From Actinomycetes bacterium (GTDB lineage Bacteria; Actinomycetota; Actinomycetes; Nanopelagicales; Nanopelagicaceae), in NCBI GenBank assembly GCA_014190175.1, contig BJFZ01000001.1, positions 85,571 through 149,570 on the forward strand: a DNA stretch of 64,000 nucleotides, read 5' to 3'. Position 1 is the first letter of the stretch; the number at the start of each line of letters is the position of its first letter. This document shows, in pieces, positions 48,478 through 59,023 of this stretch. The notes beneath the pieces are model-generated. The model had not been told where the DNA came from, ran no database searches, and saw only the letters and a list, made by a program, of their open reading frames with translations. A program made the position numbers and the translations under genes.

Positions 48478-48973
48478 CTACGCCATCCGCAACTCTTTTT
48501 AATTTAATTATCAATGGTGAAATTAACGGTGTAAATACTAAAGACCAAAACACAACCCCTGGAACAGTCTGTGTAAAACCATATCCTTGGTTTGCATTAA
48601 TTAATGCCCCCGAGATGACAAAAAATATTAATGTGAAAAATATGCCCGCGGTAACCACAACTGTCAATGTCAATGGGGATCTTCTGCTCCCTCGTAATTG
48701 CACTCCCAATTCGGAAACACCGTAACAAATCGCAGCAAGCACAAAAGCCCAATGGCCAATTATTCCGATTGAAAGAGGAGAAATATCTAAAATAAAGCCG
48801 GCAAGAAATCCTTGCATTGCGGCAAGCCATTGATCCTCAAGAAATGTCCAAGAGATAACAAAAATCAAAAAGATTGATGGATTTGCAAATGGAAAAGCAA
48901 TGCGAGAAATAACCACCTCTTGAAAAGTTAAAATTAAACCTGCTGAAATTACAAAAAATAAACTTTTTGTCAT
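48461..48973 (-). CDS. mreD: Rod-shape-determining protein MreD
   Basis: A small integral membrane protein of 170 residues with about five hydrophobic segments; MreD sequences diverge strongly. It is identified chiefly by hydropathy, length and position between mreC and mrdA, plus the FLAGFILDISPLSIGIIGHWA segment (shown in part), which matches MreD-type motifs. It starts directly after the mreC stop codon. Confidence 0.85.
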   Translation of the reverse strand: MTKSLFFVISAGLILTFQEVVISRIAFPFANPSIFLIFVISWTFLEDQWLAAMQGFLAGFILDISPLSIGIIGHWAFVLAAICYGVSELGVQLRGSRRSPLTLTVVVTAGIFFTLIFFVISGALINANQGYGFTQTVPGVVFWSLVFTPLISPLIIKLKRVADGVGVSVE

Positions 48974-49915
48974 CTACTGCGTCACATCTGAACTAGTTGG
49001 AGTAGGTGCTGGAGCCGGCGTAACAAATACGGTCACAGTCGGAGTTGGGATTGGTTTCGGTGGTGCTGGAAGTAGCGCATCTCGTGGATCAGTTTTGCTT
49101 TTACTCACGATTACCGCTACAACTGAAATCCGATTTAAATCAACAAAAGGTTTGACCACAGCGCTCTTCGTAAGCGCACCTGCGATTTGATTTACTTGCG
49201 TAATCACTCCAACCGGGACTCCCGGTAAAAAAGGTTGACTATTTGCGCTTCCGCGAGCAACAACTCTTTGCCCTACACGCAAATCAGAGGTTGAATCAAG
49301 CAAAATTAATTCGAGATCACTTCCTCCGGTTCCACTGACAACACCTGAAGTTCCAGAACCTTCCAGCCTTACGCCCACTTTAAAAGTTTCATCATCCATA
49401 AGTAATGCAACAGATGTACTTTGCGACACCGAAAGGATGCGGGCAACTAAACCGCCTCCTGCAATAATTGACATATCTTTTTTAATTCCATCTGCGCTGC
49501 CCACATCTAATTGAATTGTGCGCGAAAAACTTGCGGCAGAGCCAATTGCAATAATTCGAGCTGGCACAATTTTGTATCTACCCGCCCCAGCCAAATCAAT
49601 CACTGATTTCAAATCTTTAACTTCATTTGTGATGGCATTTTTTCGACTTAACTCTTCTTTAAGTGCCGCGTTCTCTTTTTGCAGATTTGAAATTTTATTG
49701 CGAGTGCGCCCTAAACTAAATAAGTCACTCATAAATGTATTAACGGGGCGATAAATTGAATTAAAAACATTTTGAAACGGCGAACTAACAGTTGCTGAAA
49801 CTTTTCGTAATCCTTCACTTGGTAAATTTCCACGTAAATCTAGGGTAATCAAAAGAAGAGAAGTGATCAGAAGTGCGCTTAAGAAAAAGCGCGAACGAGC
49901 CTTATCATTGCTCAT
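48974..49915 (-). CDS. mreC: Rod-shape-determining protein MreC
   Basis: A 313-residue bitopic membrane protein: a transmembrane helix at about residues 10-27 (FLSALLITSLLLITLDL), a coiled coil (about residues 65-95, KISNLQKENAALKEELSRKN), then the beta domain with IIAGGGLVARILSVS and TSGVVSGTG. The C-terminus is Pro/Thr-rich. MreC links the cytoplasmic MreB filaments to the periplasmic PBP2-RodA machinery. A GAGGTGAGGA ribosome binding site precedes the ATG. Confidence 0.93.
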   Translation of the reverse strand: MSNDKARSRFFLSALLITSLLLITLDLRGNLPSEGLRKVSATVSSPFQNVFNSIYRPVNTFMSDLFSLGRTRNKISNLQKENAALKEELSRKNAITNEVKDLKSVIDLAGAGRYKIVPARIIAIGSAASFSRTIQLDVGSADGIKKDMSIIAGGGLVARILSVSQSTSVALLMDDETFKVGVRLEGSGTSGVVSGTGGSDLELILLDSTSDLRVGQRVVARGSANSQPFLPGVPVGVITQVNQIAGALTKSAVVKPFVDLNRISVVAVIVSKSKTDPRDALLPAPPKPIPTPTVTVFVTPAPAPTPTSSDVTQ

Positions 49916-49971
49916 GTCCTCACCTCACTAAATAGTGTGAACTTTTCAAACCACAGAATTATTTCGGCTTT

Positions 49972-51003
49972 TTATCGGCGCGGTTCGGAGATAAGAACTT
50001 TCTCGAGAGCTTCAAACTCTTCGATACATCTTCCGGTACCCATTACAACTGCATGTAATGGATTTTCGGCAATATTGACTGCGATACCAGTCTCGTGGCG
50101 CAGACGTTCATCTATTCCGTGAAGCAACGCTCCACCGCCGGTAAGTACGATTCCGCGATCCATTATGTCGCCAGATAATTCTGGAGGACAGGTATCAAGT
50201 GTGCTTTTCACTGCTTCGATAATTCGAGAAACTGGTTCATCAATCGCTTTACGAATCTCATCTGCAGTAACCAAAATTGTTTTTGGAAGTCCTGATACTA
50301 AATCGCGACCGCGAATTTCAGCATCTGGTTCTCCAGCACTTGGGAAAGCAGATCCAATGGATATCTTAATTTGTTCTGCAGTGCTCTCACCTAGTAATAA
50401 TGAGTACTCGCGTTTTACCCAAGCAATAATCGCTTGGTCTAACTCATCGCCACCAACTCGAATTGATTGGACGGCAACAATTCCACCGAGTGAGATAACT
50501 GCGATTTCAGTAGTTCCTCCACCGATATCAACAACCATATTTCCAGTTGGCTCATGGATCGGAAGACCGGCTCCAATTGCGGCAGCCATTGGCTCTTCAA
50601 TTATGTAAACCTTACGAGCGCCAGCGGCATATCCAGCATCTTTAACCGCTCTTTGCTCGACTCCGGTAATTCCAGATGGCACGCAAACAACTAGTCGAGG
50701 CTTGGCAAAGTGGCGACGTTTATGCACTTTCTGAATGAAGTAACGCAACATCCGCTCAGTTGTATCAAAATCAGAGATCACGCCATCTTTTAGCGGGCGA
50801 ATTGCCACAATATTTCCGGGGGTACGTCCAATCATTTTCTTAGCTTCAATTCCAACAGCAAGAATTCCACCCGTGGTTTGGTTAATTGCCACAACACTTG
50901 GCTCATTTAAAACAATTCCACGTCCGCGTACGTAAACCAATGTGTTTGCAGTTCCTAAATCAATCGCCATATCGCGACCCAAGAAAGATAAGTTAGCCGC
51001 CAT
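49972..51003 (-). CDS. mreB: Cell-shape actin homologue MreB
   Basis: The 343-residue actin-like filament protein that positions the elongation machinery. Phosphate and adenosine motifs are seen at [42 protein letters not shown] and the C-terminal [22 protein letters not shown]-type N-terminus (NLSFLGRDM) supports the start, with GGAGG upstream. A streamlined free-living cell keeping mreBCD suggests a non-coccoid shape. Confidence 0.96.
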   Translation of the reverse strand: MAANLSFLGRDMAIDLGTANTLVYVRGRGIVLNEPSVVAINQTTGGILAVGIEAKKMIGRTPGNIVAIRPLKDGVISDFDTTERMLRYFIQKVHKRRHFAKPRLVVCVPSGITGVEQRAVKDAGYAAGARKVYIIEEPMAAAIGAGLPIHEPTGNMVVDIGGGTTEIAVISLGGIVAVQSIRVGGDELDQAIIAWVKREYSLLLGESTAEQIKISIGSAFPSAGEPDAEIRGRDLVSGLPKTILVTADEIRKAIDEPVSRIIEAVKSTLDTCPPELSGDIMDRGIVLTGGGALLHGIDERLRHETGIAVNIAENPLHAVVMGTGRCIEEFEALEKVLISEPRR

Positions 51004-51005
51004 AA

Positions 51006-51437
51006 TTATTTTCCTCCAAAGAAAATTGCTATTTCTCGATTTGCTGATTCTGTCGAATCAGATCCGTGCACTAAATTTTGAACAACTTTTGTTCCTTGGT
51101 CGCGTGCTAAATCTCCACGAATGGTTCCCGGAGCTGCAACAGTTGGATCGGTAACTCCAGCAAGCGAACGGAAGCCTTCAATTACCCGTTCTCCTTCTGC
51201 GACCATTGCAACAATTGGACCGGAAAGCATAAATTCAACTAAAGGCTCAAAAAATGGTTTGCCTTTATGTTCTGCATAATGCTCTTCAAGTAACGCACGA
51301 GTTGAATTCATTAATTTCAAATCGGTGATCTGGTATCCCTTGGCTTCAACCCGGGAAATTACTTCGCCGACTAAGCCTCGACGTACTCCATCTGGCTTAA
51401 CGAGAATTAAGGTGCGCTCTAAATTGGTACCGGTCAT
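51006..51437 (-). CDS. ndk: Nucleoside diphosphate kinase
   Basis: The 143-residue enzyme that balances NTP pools by phosphate exchange. It has [18 protein letters not shown] at the N-terminus and the active-site histidine in [23 protein letters not shown] box 7 bases before the ATG is consistent with a leaderless start. It ends 2 bases before mreB. Confidence 0.96.
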   Translation of the reverse strand: MTGTNLERTLILVKPDGVRRGLVGEVISRVEAKGYQITDLKLMNSTRALLEEHYAEHKGKPFFEPLVEFMLSGPIVAMVAEGERVIEGFRSLAGVTDPTVAAPGTIRGDLARDQGTKVVQNLVHGSDSTESANREIAIFFGGK

Positions 51438-51455
51438 GGGCGCAAGCGTATCGGC

Positions 51456-51803
51456 TCACCTTCCACTCAGACGAGCCCGGGCCGCCTCGCCCTTTCGTCC
51501 CACCACAATCGCCGCGATCCAGAGGCCGGTATAGAGCGCTCCCATCGCGAACATCGCCGTGACCACAAATCCATAAGCGAGCACGCCAACCTGCAGTATT
51601 GAGCCAATAATCCAGCCACTTTTGCGCTTCAAAAGGCCGGCCGTCAAAATTAAAAGTAACGCTAATGCCCCTCCAGCCCATAGCCAGATGGCGTCGGCTG
51701 AAGACACCGAAGACACCGAAGACACCGAAGACATGGCAAGTAATAATCCAAATGAAAGCGTCAATGCCTCCATCACTAAAACTGTTGCTCCCAAAATTCG
51801 CAC
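51456..51803 (-). CDS. DUF4233 small membrane protein
   Basis: A 115-residue protein with about three or four transmembrane helices and a basic C-terminus, as in the DUF4233 proteins that sit between folC and ndk in many Actinobacteria. Its function is unknown. After the first helix lies an Ser-Ser-Val tripeptide repeat encoded by 9-base tandem repeats at 51700-51733. The start is GTG at 51803, close behind an AAGGGG ribosome binding site, and 9 bases after folC. Its fixed position suggests a constitutive role, but none can be assigned. Confidence 0.75.
   Translation of the reverse strand: MRILGATVLVMEALTLSFGLLLAMSSVSSVSSVSSADAIWLWAGGALALLLILTAGLLKRKSGWIIGSILQVGVLAYGFVVTAMFAMGALYTGLWIAAIVVGRKGEAARARLSGR
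51700..51733. repeat. 9-base tandem repeat in the DUF4233 gene
   Basis: Almost four copies of GAAGACACC on the plus strand, perfect except for the incomplete last unit. They encode Val-Ser-Ser repeats in a loop after the first membrane helix. The period preserves the reading frame. Confidence 0.9.
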
Positions 51804-51812
51804 AATAACCCC

Positions 51813-53168
51813 TTACTTCTCTCTTTTGAGTAATGCCCTGGCGGCCCCGGCTGTCACGACAGAACCGGTTACGAGTACTCCGATAGAAACATTTGGTTGG
51901 CTAGCTTTTTCAACCGCTTCTTGGATCGCAGCAGCAATGGATGGCGCCGCAGATACGGCTCCTTCTTCAAAAATATCAACTGCAATTCGCTTTAAATCTT
52001 CGATCGGCATCGCACGAGGAGAAGAATTTCGCGTAACAATAATTTCATCGGCAACTTTAGAGAGTTCATTTAAAAACTTAACTACATCTTTATCACCGAG
52101 AATTGCCACAACTGCTATCACTCGATCAAAAGTAAACTCTTCCGCTAACGCTTGCGACAACGCAATTGCACCGTGAGCATTGTGCGCTGCATCAATCATG
52201 ACTGTTGGATTCCGGCGCATAATTTCAAGTCGGCCAGGAGATGACACATTTGCAAAACCCTCACGAATTACATCACTATCTAGTGCATTTGAGCCACCTC
52301 CTAGAAACGCTTCAAGGGTGATTAATGCAACTGCTGCATTTGAACCTTGATGTCGACCATGTAATGGTAAAAATATATCTTCATATGTTCCACCGATCCC
52401 TTGGATAGTCAGCAATTGACCCCCAACGGCTAGAGATCGTTTTTCTATTCCAAAATCAAGTCCTTCACGGAGTGGAATCGCTTCCATTTCGGCAGCTTTA
52501 CGAATTAAAACTTGGGCCGCTTCCATTTCTTGGTGTGCCATAACAACTGGCTTTCCACTTTCAAATATTCCAGCCTTTGTTTCGGCAATTTCAGCAATAG
52601 TTTCGCCTAAATACTCTTGATGGTCTAAGCCAATTGGCATCATTACAGCCACATCAGATGAGACAACATTGGTGGCATCCCACTCCCCACCCATACCTGC
52701 TTCTAAAACTGCTACATCTATTGGCGCATCAGCAAAAGCCGCAAATGCTATCGCTGTCATTACTTCAAAATAAGAAAGTGGTATGCCTTTGCTATCACTT
52801 CGTTGATCAATCAAATCAATATATGAAGCGATATCGTTGTATGTGTAATTAAAAAATGTTGGTGTTATAGGAGTTCCATTTAAAGAGATTCGTTCGAGAG
52901 GGCTTTCAAGATGTGGGCTAGTAAATCTGCCAGTCCGAAGTTCAAATGCTTGTAAGAGCGAGTCGATCATCCGTGAAGTACTAGTTTTCCCATTTGTACC
53001 TGCAATATGAATTGATCGAAAAGTATCTTGTGGAGCTCCAAGAATATCAACGAGTGCTTTTATGCGATCTAGCGATGGTTCGATTTTACTTTCTGGCCAT
53101 TTGGCATCTAAAACTTTCATAATCTGAATAAATTTTTCTTCCTCCCGTGTATCCAAACTTTTAGCCAT
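51813..53168 (-). CDS. folC: Folylpolyglutamate synthase / dihydrofolate synthase
   Basis: A Mur-ligase-fold enzyme of 451 residues that adds glutamate to folates and possibly to dihydropteroate. The P-loop IHIAGTNGKTSTSRMI lies near residue 54, LEAGMGGEWDATNVV and PIGLDHQEYLG are the family motifs, and HGRHQGSNAAVAL follows. It starts 4 bases after valS in the conserved valS-folC-DUF4233-ndk order. Confidence 0.94.
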   Translation of the reverse strand: MAKSLDTREEEKFIQIMKVLDAKWPESKIEPSLDRIKALVDILGAPQDTFRSIHIAGTNGKTSTSRMIDSLLQAFELRTGRFTSPHLESPLERISLNGTPITPTFFNYTYNDIASYIDLIDQRSDSKGIPLSYFEVMTAIAFAAFADAPIDVAVLEAGMGGEWDATNVVSSDVAVMMPIGLDHQEYLGETIAEIAETKAGIFESGKPVVMAHQEMEAAQVLIRKAAEMEAIPLREGLDFGIEKRSLAVGGQLLTIQGIGGTYEDIFLPLHGRHQGSNAAVALITLEAFLGGGSNALDSDVIREGFANVSSPGRLEIMRRNPTVMIDAAHNAHGAIALSQALAEEFTFDRVIAVVAILGDKDVVKFLNELSKVADEIIVTRNSSPRAMPIEDLKRIAVDIFEEGAVSAAPSIAAAIQEAVEKASQPNVSIGVLVTGSVVTAGAARALLKREK

Positions 53169-53172
53169 TTTT

Positions 53173-55776
53173 TTATGAACCTGCTAAAGCGCTAAGCCGC
53201 TCGTTGATTCGTGAAATTTCAGCATCACATGTTGCTAGCCGCTCTCTAATTGTGACTACAACCTTCTCGGGCGCTTTCGCCATGAAATCCGAATTTTCTA
53301 ATTTTGAAATAGCCGTTTCACGATCTTTACTTGCAGTTGCTAGATCTTTAGTTAATCTCGTCCGTTCGGCTATTACATCTACAGTTCCAGATAAATCAAG
53401 ATCTATTTTTACTGCTCCAACCGCAAGCGATGCAGATGGTGCAAAAGAACTCTCAGGAGGTGATAATTTCAACATGCTTCTGAGTGCTGGTTCAAATTTA
53501 TTAATACCATCACTCGAAAGATTTACAAAACTTCCTGGAATAAATTGGGTTGGCTTTAACCCTTGGTCACTTCTAAAACGGCGCACCTCTGTAATTACTG
53601 CTTTTACTTTATCCATGGCGATGGTTGAAGTTGAATCAATATATGAATTATCTGCTGCTGGCCATTTTGCAATGACAAGTGACTCTCCGCCAGTTAAACG
53701 AACCCACAAAGTTTCAGTAATAAATGGCATTGCTGGGTGCAACAACCGCAACAAAGTATCTAAGACATGACCAATTACTGCTTGCGCATGGCTAGCCCCT
53801 TCGCCACCTTCTGCTATCGCAGATTTAGATAGCTCTAAATACCAGTCGCAAAAATCATCCCAAGCAAAGTGATACAAAGTTTCACAAGCTCTACTAAATT
53901 CAAATTTTTCCAATAATTGATCGACTTCAGCAACTGTTTCATTGCAACGACTCAATATCCAAGAATCAATCGCACTCAATTCACTTGGCTTTGGCAGCGG
54001 ACGATCAACTGTGGCGCCATTCATGAGTGCAAATCTGGTCGCATTCCATAGTTTTGTGGCAAAATTTCGTGAACCACCAACCCACTCTTCTGCAAGTGCT
54101 TGGTCAGTTCCTGGATTTGCACCTCTAGCAAGCGTAAATCTCAACGCATCTGCACCATAGCGATCCATAAACTCAATCGGATCTATCGTATTTCCACGGC
54201 TCTTGCTCATTTTCTTACCATTTTTATCACGTACTAATCCATGAAGTGCAATTACATCAAATGGTTGTTCACCATCCATCGCAAATAAACCAAAAATCAT
54301 CATTCTTGCTACCCAAAAAAATAAAATGTCATATCCAGTTACTAAAACACTTGTTGGATAAAACTTCTTTAGGTCATCACTTTGCTGTGGCCAACCTAAT
54401 GTTGAAAATGGCCAAAGGGCTGATGAAAACCAGGTATCCAAAACATCTGGATCTTGTTCCCATCCGGCAGGTGCTTTTTCGCCTGGTCCCACAACTGCGA
54501 CTTCACCATTTGGCCCATACCAAACTGGAATTCGATGTCCCCACCAAAGTTGGCGTGAGATACACCAGTCATGCATGTTGTCTACCCAATCAAAGTATCG
54601 CGGTGCTAATTCAGGAGGTTCGATTTTTACTTGACCACTTCGAACCGCATCTCCGGCTGCCTTTGCTAGTGGTGCTACTTTCACAAACCACTGTTTTGAA
54701 AGTCTTGGTTCGACAGTTGTTTCGCAACGCGAGCAATGACCAACAGCATGAATGTATGGACGTTTTTCAGATACAACTCGACCTAACTCTTTTAACTTTG
54801 CAACTACTGCAACTCGAGCAGCAAACCGATCCATGCCATCAAACTCAGTGCCAGTGCCATCCATAATCCCATGTTCATTCATGATTACTACAAAAGGAAC
54901 ATTGTGACGAATCGCCATTTCAAAGTCATTTGGGTCATGGGCAGCTGTAACTTTTACTGCTCCGGTTCCAAAATCTGGATCTACTAATTCATCAGCGATA
55001 ATCGGAATCATTCGGTTAACAAGTGGCAATAAAATTTTAGTGCCGATCATTGACTTATAACGTGGGTCATCAGGGTGCACCGCTACCGCACCATCTCCCA
55101 GCATTGTTTCCGGTCTTGTTGTCGCAACGGTAATTGTTGCGTCGCCTTCTCCATATTTAATGGATACAAATTCACCTGCATCATCTTGATGTTCTACTTC
55201 AATATCTGACAACGCAGTCAAACAACGAGGGCACCAGTTAATAATTCTCTCAGCGCGATAAATTAACTCTTGGTCATATAATTTTTTGAATATTGTGAGA
55301 ACGGCTTCAGACAAACCGGGATCCATTGTGAACCGCTCGCGACTCCAATCAACGCTGTCACCTAACCGGCGCATTTGATCCAAGATTGCTCCGCCAGATT
55401 CGGCTTTCCAACTCCAAACTTTTTCAAGAAATTTTTCGCGCCCTAAGTCATGACGTGATAAGCCATCTGTTGCTAATTGTTTTTCAACAACATTTTGAGT
55501 TGCAATTCCAGCGTGATCCATTCCTGGCAACCACAATGCTTCATAACCTTGCATTCGTCGGCGTCTAATTAAAATATCTTGCAAGGTGTGATCGAGAGCG
55601 TGGCCAATATGCAAACTACCAGTCACATTTGGCGGCGGGATAACGATACAAAATGGTGGCTTCTCAGAGTTTGCATCTACTTTGAAATAACCGCGTTCTA
55701 CCCAAGATGCATATAAAGGGGCTTCTATCTCAGCAGGGTCAAAATGTGCTGCTAGTTCATTGCCCTGTCCGCTCAT
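53173..55776 (-). CDS. valS: Valyl-tRNA synthetase
   Basis: A class I synthetase of 867 residues. HIGH-type motif [16 protein letters not shown] (about residues 50-65), the editing CP1 domain ([19 protein letters not shown]), the KMSKS motif [13 protein letters not shown], the anticodon-binding domain and a C-terminal coiled-coil arm ([20 protein letters not shown], in part) are all present. A TAAGAT box ends 6 bases before the ATG with no ribosome binding site in between, so the mRNA is probably leaderless. Confidence 0.97.
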   Translation of the reverse strand: MSGQGNELAAHFDPAEIEAPLYASWVERGYFKVDANSEKPPFCIVIPPPNVTGSLHIGHALDHTLQDILIRRRRMQGYEALWLPGMDHAGIATQNVVEKQLATDGLSRHDLGREKFLEKVWSWKAESGGAILDQMRRLGDSVDWSRERFTMDPGLSEAVLTIFKKLYDQELIYRAERIINWCPRCLTALSDIEVEHQDDAGEFVSIKYGEGDATITVATTRPETMLGDGAVAVHPDDPRYKSMIGTKILLPLVNRMIPIIADELVDPDFGTGAVKVTAAHDPNDFEMAIRHNVPFVVIMNEHGIMDGTGTEFDGMDRFAARVAVVAKLKELGRVVSEKRPYIHAVGHCSRCETTVEPRLSKQWFVKVAPLAKAAGDAVRSGQVKIEPPELAPRYFDWVDNMHDWCISRQLWWGHRIPVWYGPNGEVAVVGPGEKAPAGWEQDPDVLDTWFSSALWPFSTLGWPQQSDDLKKFYPTSVLVTGYDILFFWVARMMIFGLFAMDGEQPFDVIALHGLVRDKNGKKMSKSRGNTIDPIEFMDRYGADALRFTLARGANPGTDQALAEEWVGGSRNFATKLWNATRFALMNGATVDRPLPKPSELSAIDSWILSRCNETVAEVDQLLEKFEFSRACETLYHFAWDDFCDWYLELSKSAIAEGGEGASHAQAVIGHVLDTLLRLLHPAMPFITETLWVRLTGGESLVIAKWPAADNSYIDSTSTIAMDKVKAVITEVRRFRSDQGLKPTQFIPGSFVNLSSDGINKFEPALRSMLKLSPPESSFAPSASLAVGAVKIDLDLSGTVDVIAERTRLTKDLATASKDRETAISKLENSDFMAKAPEKVVVTIRERLATCDAEISRINERLSALAGS

Positions 55777-55782
55777 GGGGCA

Positions 55783-55788
55783 ATCTTA
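55783..55788 (-). promoter_or_regulatory. Candidate leaderless -10 box of valS
   Basis: TAAGAT on the minus strand, 6 bases before the valS ATG, in the 16-base gap after the clpX stop codon. The same hexamer occurs before the serine hydrolase gene at 38351. Confidence 0.5.
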
Positions 55789-55792
55789 GGGC

Positions 55793-57055
55793 TTAAGCGC
55801 TTTTCTCCTGCGCATCGCCGGTACGTGGAATCAAGGTCGGGGCGGCGTGATCAATCACAACCTCTTGGGTCACAATTACTTTTGCAATGTTTTTTGCACT
55901 TGGCGCATCAAACATCACTGGTAATAAAACCTCTTCAAGAATTGCACGTAATCCTCGGGCACCTGTTCCCCGCTTGATCGCCAAATCTGCAATTGATGTC
56001 AAAGCTTTAGGTTCAAAAGCAAGATCTACATCATCAAGTTCAAAAAGTCGGGCATATTGTTTGATGAGGGCATTTTTTGGTTCTGTCAAAATTCGCATTA
56101 AAGCCTCATGGTCAAGGCTGTCAACATTTGTGATTACCGGTAAGCGACCAATAAATTCTGGAATCATGCCAAATTTCAATAAATCTTCAGGCATCACATT
56201 GCTAAAAATATCTACTGCTTTGCGTTCTTCAGCGCTTTGCAAGGTCGCATTAAAGCCAAGCCCTTTTGCACCCATTCGTGATTCAATTATTTTTTCTAAT
56301 CCAGAAAATGCACCACCAACGATAAATAAAACATTTGTTGTATCGATTTGAATAAATTCTTGATGTGGATGCTTTCGTCCGCCTTGTGGAGGAACTGAAG
56401 CGGTTGTTCCTTCAATAATCTTTAGCAGTGCTTGTTGCACACCTTCACCAGAAACATCTCGGGTAATTGAAGGATTTTCACTTTTGCGGGCAACTTTATC
56501 AATCTCATCTATATAAATAATTCCGCGCTCAGCTCGTTTAACATCAAAGTCTGCGGCTTGAATCAATTTAAGCAAAATATTTTCTACATCTTCACCAACA
56601 TATCCCGCTTCAGTCAAAGCAGTTGCATCGGCTATAGCAAATGGCACATTTAACATGCGCGCTAAGGTTTGGGCTAATAAAGTTTTGCCACAGCCAGTAG
56701 GTCCCAACAATAAAATGTTGCTTTTTGCGATCTCAATTGAATCGTCTTTTTTGCCATCTCCGGCTTGAATTCGCTTATAGTGATTGTAAACAGCAACTGA
56801 GAGAGATTTCTTGGCCCGGTCTTGTCCGATTACATATTGATTTAGAAATTCAAAAATCTCATGAGGTTTAGGTAACTCAGTTAAAGTGAAATTTGAACTC
56901 TCACTCAACTCTTCAATAATAATTTCATTACAAAGTTCAATGCACTCATCGCAGATATAAACACCAGGGCCCGCGATTAACTTCTTAACCTGCTTCTGGG
57001 ATTTGCCACAGAAAGAACATTTGAGCAGTTCGCTACTTTCACCGATGCGAGTCAT
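55793..57055 (-). CDS. clpX: ATP-dependent Clp protease ATP-binding subunit ClpX
   Basis: The 420-residue AAA+ unfoldase that feeds ClpP. The N-terminal zinc-binding domain has CSFCGKSQ and CDECIELC; the AAA+ core has Walker [15 protein letters not shown], Walker [13 protein letters not shown], and sensor-2 region [12 protein letters not shown]. The loop that docks into ClpP is expected around the [11 protein letters not shown] segment. ATG 57055 is preferred to upstream in-frame starts because it matches the ClpX N-terminus and has TACTAT 6 bases before it. A ClgR-like palindrome lies at 57110-57126. Confidence 0.96.
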   Translation of the reverse strand: MTRIGESSELLKCSFCGKSQKQVKKLIAGPGVYICDECIELCNEIIIEELSESSNFTLTELPKPHEIFEFLNQYVIGQDRAKKSLSVAVYNHYKRIQAGDGKKDDSIEIAKSNILLLGPTGCGKTLLAQTLARMLNVPFAIADATALTEAGYVGEDVENILLKLIQAADFDVKRAERGIIYIDEIDKVARKSENPSITRDVSGEGVQQALLKIIEGTTASVPPQGGRKHPHQEFIQIDTTNVLFIVGGAFSGLEKIIESRMGAKGLGFNATLQSAEERKAVDIFSNVMPEDLLKFGMIPEFIGRLPVITNVDSLDHEALMRILTEPKNALIKQYARLFELDDVDLAFEPKALTSIADLAIKRGTGARGLRAILEEVLLPVMFDAPSAKNIAKVIVTQEVVIDHAAPTLIPRTGDAQEKSA

Positions 57056-57061
57056 AGATAA

Positions 57062-57067
57062 ATAGTA
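57062..57067 (-). promoter_or_regulatory. Candidate leaderless -10 box of clpX
   Basis: TACTAT on the minus strand, 6 bases before the clpX ATG. There is no good -35 element 17 bases upstream, as expected for a promoter that needs an activator; the palindrome centre is 51 bases from the first base of this box. Confidence 0.5.
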
Positions 57068-57095
57068 AATCAAACGCAACTTTTAAGCGCTGCTT

Positions 57096-58355
57096 TTAGG
57101 GCAAATCCCGTTCGCTCTGAGCGGACTTAATTGGATTTTTCAACTCCCAGACGCCTGGAACCGAAAGAGTTGCGCCAATACAGATTAAATGAACTGCAGC
57201 AGCAATTAGAAAATACCTGGTTTCTCCGACCGCTGATGTCATTGGCGCAGCCAACGCCATTCCAATTGGAATCAAACCAAGAGAAACTAAGTAATCAAGA
57301 CTGAATACCCGCCCTTGAAATTCGCGCGGCACTTCACGTTGAATCGCACTTGGCCAATGGATTCCATATGGTTCAGTGGCCGCACCTGCTATGAAATAAC
57401 AAAAAATTACAAACCATGGAGCAAATGGAAATGCAAGTGAAATTGGTATTGCGATAAAAAACATCCAAGAGAGGTTGGAAATTAACCCGGGGCGATTGGT
57501 TTTGTATTTTGACCCAATAATTGCAGTAATAGTTGCACCAATACTGAAGGCGATTAATGCAGCTGCAAATACCTGATCACCGCCAAATTCACGACGACTG
57601 ATAATTGGTAAGAAAACACTTTCAACCCCAATAATTAACATCAATGGAATCGAAACACCCAGCAAACAGGCGGCAATCCACGGAATTGATTTAACTAATT
57701 TAATTCCTTCGCGAATTTCGTGAAACATAGAACCACTGTCATGTGGAGTTTCACCTTCACGATTTTCCTTGATAGGCAAAATCAAAATTGAGCCTACAAA
57801 ATAAAGAATGCCTAAAACTAAAAAAGTAATTCTGCTTCCAGCTAGTGCAATCAAAGCGCCACCAATACCTGGTCCAACAATTGCAGTTAAGCGAATTGAA
57901 ATACTTCGAAATGCATTTCCACTTGGCAATTTATCTTCCGGCAAAATGCTCGGAAGGATTGCACCAGATGCCGGGAATATAAACGCCTCTCCTGCGCCCA
58001 TAACAAAAAGAATTACCGCAAAAAACCAAAGTGGAGCATCAGTTGTAAAAACGATTACGACTGAGAGAATTCCGCGCAGAAAATCTGCTGTGAACATTAC
58101 TTTCTTACGGGATAGTCGATCTGTTAATACGCCCGCCAAGAGCGCAAACAAAACTGAAGAGGTGAGTCTTGCCGCGAGAATTAAACCCAGAGCAGCTGCA
58201 TCACCACCTGCATCTAAAACTGCAATAGCGAGCGCCACTGGAAATGCAGCAGCAGCAAGGTTTACAAATAAACCAGAGATCCAGAGTGTTCGAAAATCAG
58301 CGTACGAGAAGAGCGACAGTTGTGCAGAAGTTGCATCGCCCTTTTCAATACTCAT
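57096..58355 (-). CDS. MFS transporter (MFS_3 / enterobactin-exporter-like)
   Basis: A 419-residue major facilitator protein with about twelve transmembrane helices. The loop 2-3 motif is LAGVLTDRLSRKKVMFTADF; GAGEAFIFPASGAILPSIL and SIGATITAIIGSKYKTNRP are typical of the MFS_3 group, which contains siderophore exporters and macrolide-efflux-like proteins. The substrate is unknown. It sits between clpP2 and clpX, starting 2 bases after the clpP2 stop codon, so it is probably co-transcribed with clpP1-clpP2. Its last codons contain the palindrome proposed to control clpX, so coding and regulatory constraints overlap. Confidence 0.8.
   Translation of the reverse strand: MSIEKGDATSAQLSLFSYADFRTLWISGLFVNLAAAAFPVALAIAVLDAGGDAAALGLILAARLTSSVLFALLAGVLTDRLSRKKVMFTADFLRGILSVVIVFTTDAPLWFFAVILFVMGAGEAFIFPASGAILPSILPEDKLPSGNAFRSISIRLTAIVGPGIGGALIALAGSRITFLVLGILYFVGSILILPIKENREGETPHDSGSMFHEIREGIKLVKSIPWIAACLLGVSIPLMLIIGVESVFLPIISRREFGGDQVFAAALIAFSIGATITAIIGSKYKTNRPGLISNLSWMFFIAIPISLAFPFAPWFVIFCYFIAGAATEPYGIHWPSAIQREVPREFQGRVFSLDYLVSLGLIPIGMALAAPMTSAVGETRYFLIAAAVHLICIGATLSVPGVWELKNPIKSAQSERDLP
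57110..57126. promoter_or_regulatory. ClgR-like palindrome upstream of clpX
   Basis: On the minus strand GTCCGCT CAG AGCGAAC: the core CGCTCAGAGCG fits the published actinobacterial ClgR core CGCYNANRGCG, and the flanks extend the dyad (GTC/GAAC with one mismatch). It lies within the last codons of the MFS gene. A 14-base stretch is identical to the site at 59777-59790. Confidence 0.65.
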
Positions 58356-58357
58356 CT

Positions 58358-59023
58358 TTATTTCGGAGCGCCAGCTTTACGTGAGGCAAGAACTTGATCG
58401 ATTAGGCCCCACTCAACAGCTTCTGCCGCTGTAAGAATTTTGTCGCGATCAATATCTTTAGCAATTTGATCGACTGATCGAGAAGAGTGTTTTGCCAACA
58501 TCGTCTCAAGTAAGCCACGCATTCTCATGATTTCGGCTGCTTGAATTTCAATATCGGAACCCTGTCCCCCACCTTCACTTGAAGGTTGATGTAACAAGAT
58601 CCGAGAATTTTCTAGGGCATAACGCTTACCTTTTGTTCCGCCGGTAAGAATGATTGCTGCTGCAGATGCGGCTTGGCCAAGACAGATCGTCATGATGTCT
58701 GGGCGCACAAATTGCATCGTGTCATAGATTGCAGTCAACGCTGTGAATGATCCTCCTGGTGAATTTATGTAAAGCATGATGTCACGATCTGGATCCATTG
58801 ATTCAAGAGTTAGCAATTGCGCCATCACATCGTTGGCAACTGTGTCATCAATTGGTGTTCCAATAAAGATGATCCGCTCTTCAAATAATTTTGTATATGG
58901 ATCCATACGCTTGTATCCATAGGAAGTTTTTTCTTCAATTACTGGAAGCACATAACGACTGGTTATCTGACCAATATTTTCTGGCATCTGATTGCTTCCC
59001 TTCGATTCAAAATTATTATTCAT
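58358..59023 (-). CDS. clpP2: ATP-dependent Clp protease proteolytic subunit 2
   Basis: A serine peptidase subunit of 221 residues. The catalytic Ser is in [15 protein letters not shown], His in [10 protein letters not shown], and the Asp in the following helix region. In Actinobacteria ClpP1 and ClpP2 form one mixed two-ring chamber served by ClpX and ClpC. The frame is open to 59116, but the upstream part is out-of-frame clpP1 sequence; ATG 59023 overlaps the clpP1 stop codon by one base (TGATG) and is chosen. Confidence 0.95.
   Translation of the reverse strand: MNNNFESKGSNQMPENIGQITSRYVLPVIEEKTSYGYKRMDPYTKLFEERIIFIGTPIDDTVANDVMAQLLTLESMDPDRDIMLYINSPGGSFTALTAIYDTMQFVRPDIMTICLGQAASAAAIILTGGTKGKRYALENSRILLHQPSSEGGGQGSDIEIQAAEIMRMRGLLETMLAKHSSRSVDQIAKDIDRDKILTAAEAVEWGLIDQVLASRKAGAPK

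Noticed and set aside
51700..51733. Tandem repeat as a phase-variation switch
   Set aside because: The unit is nine bases, so gain or loss of copies keeps the frame and cannot turn the gene on or off. It is also outside any promoter.
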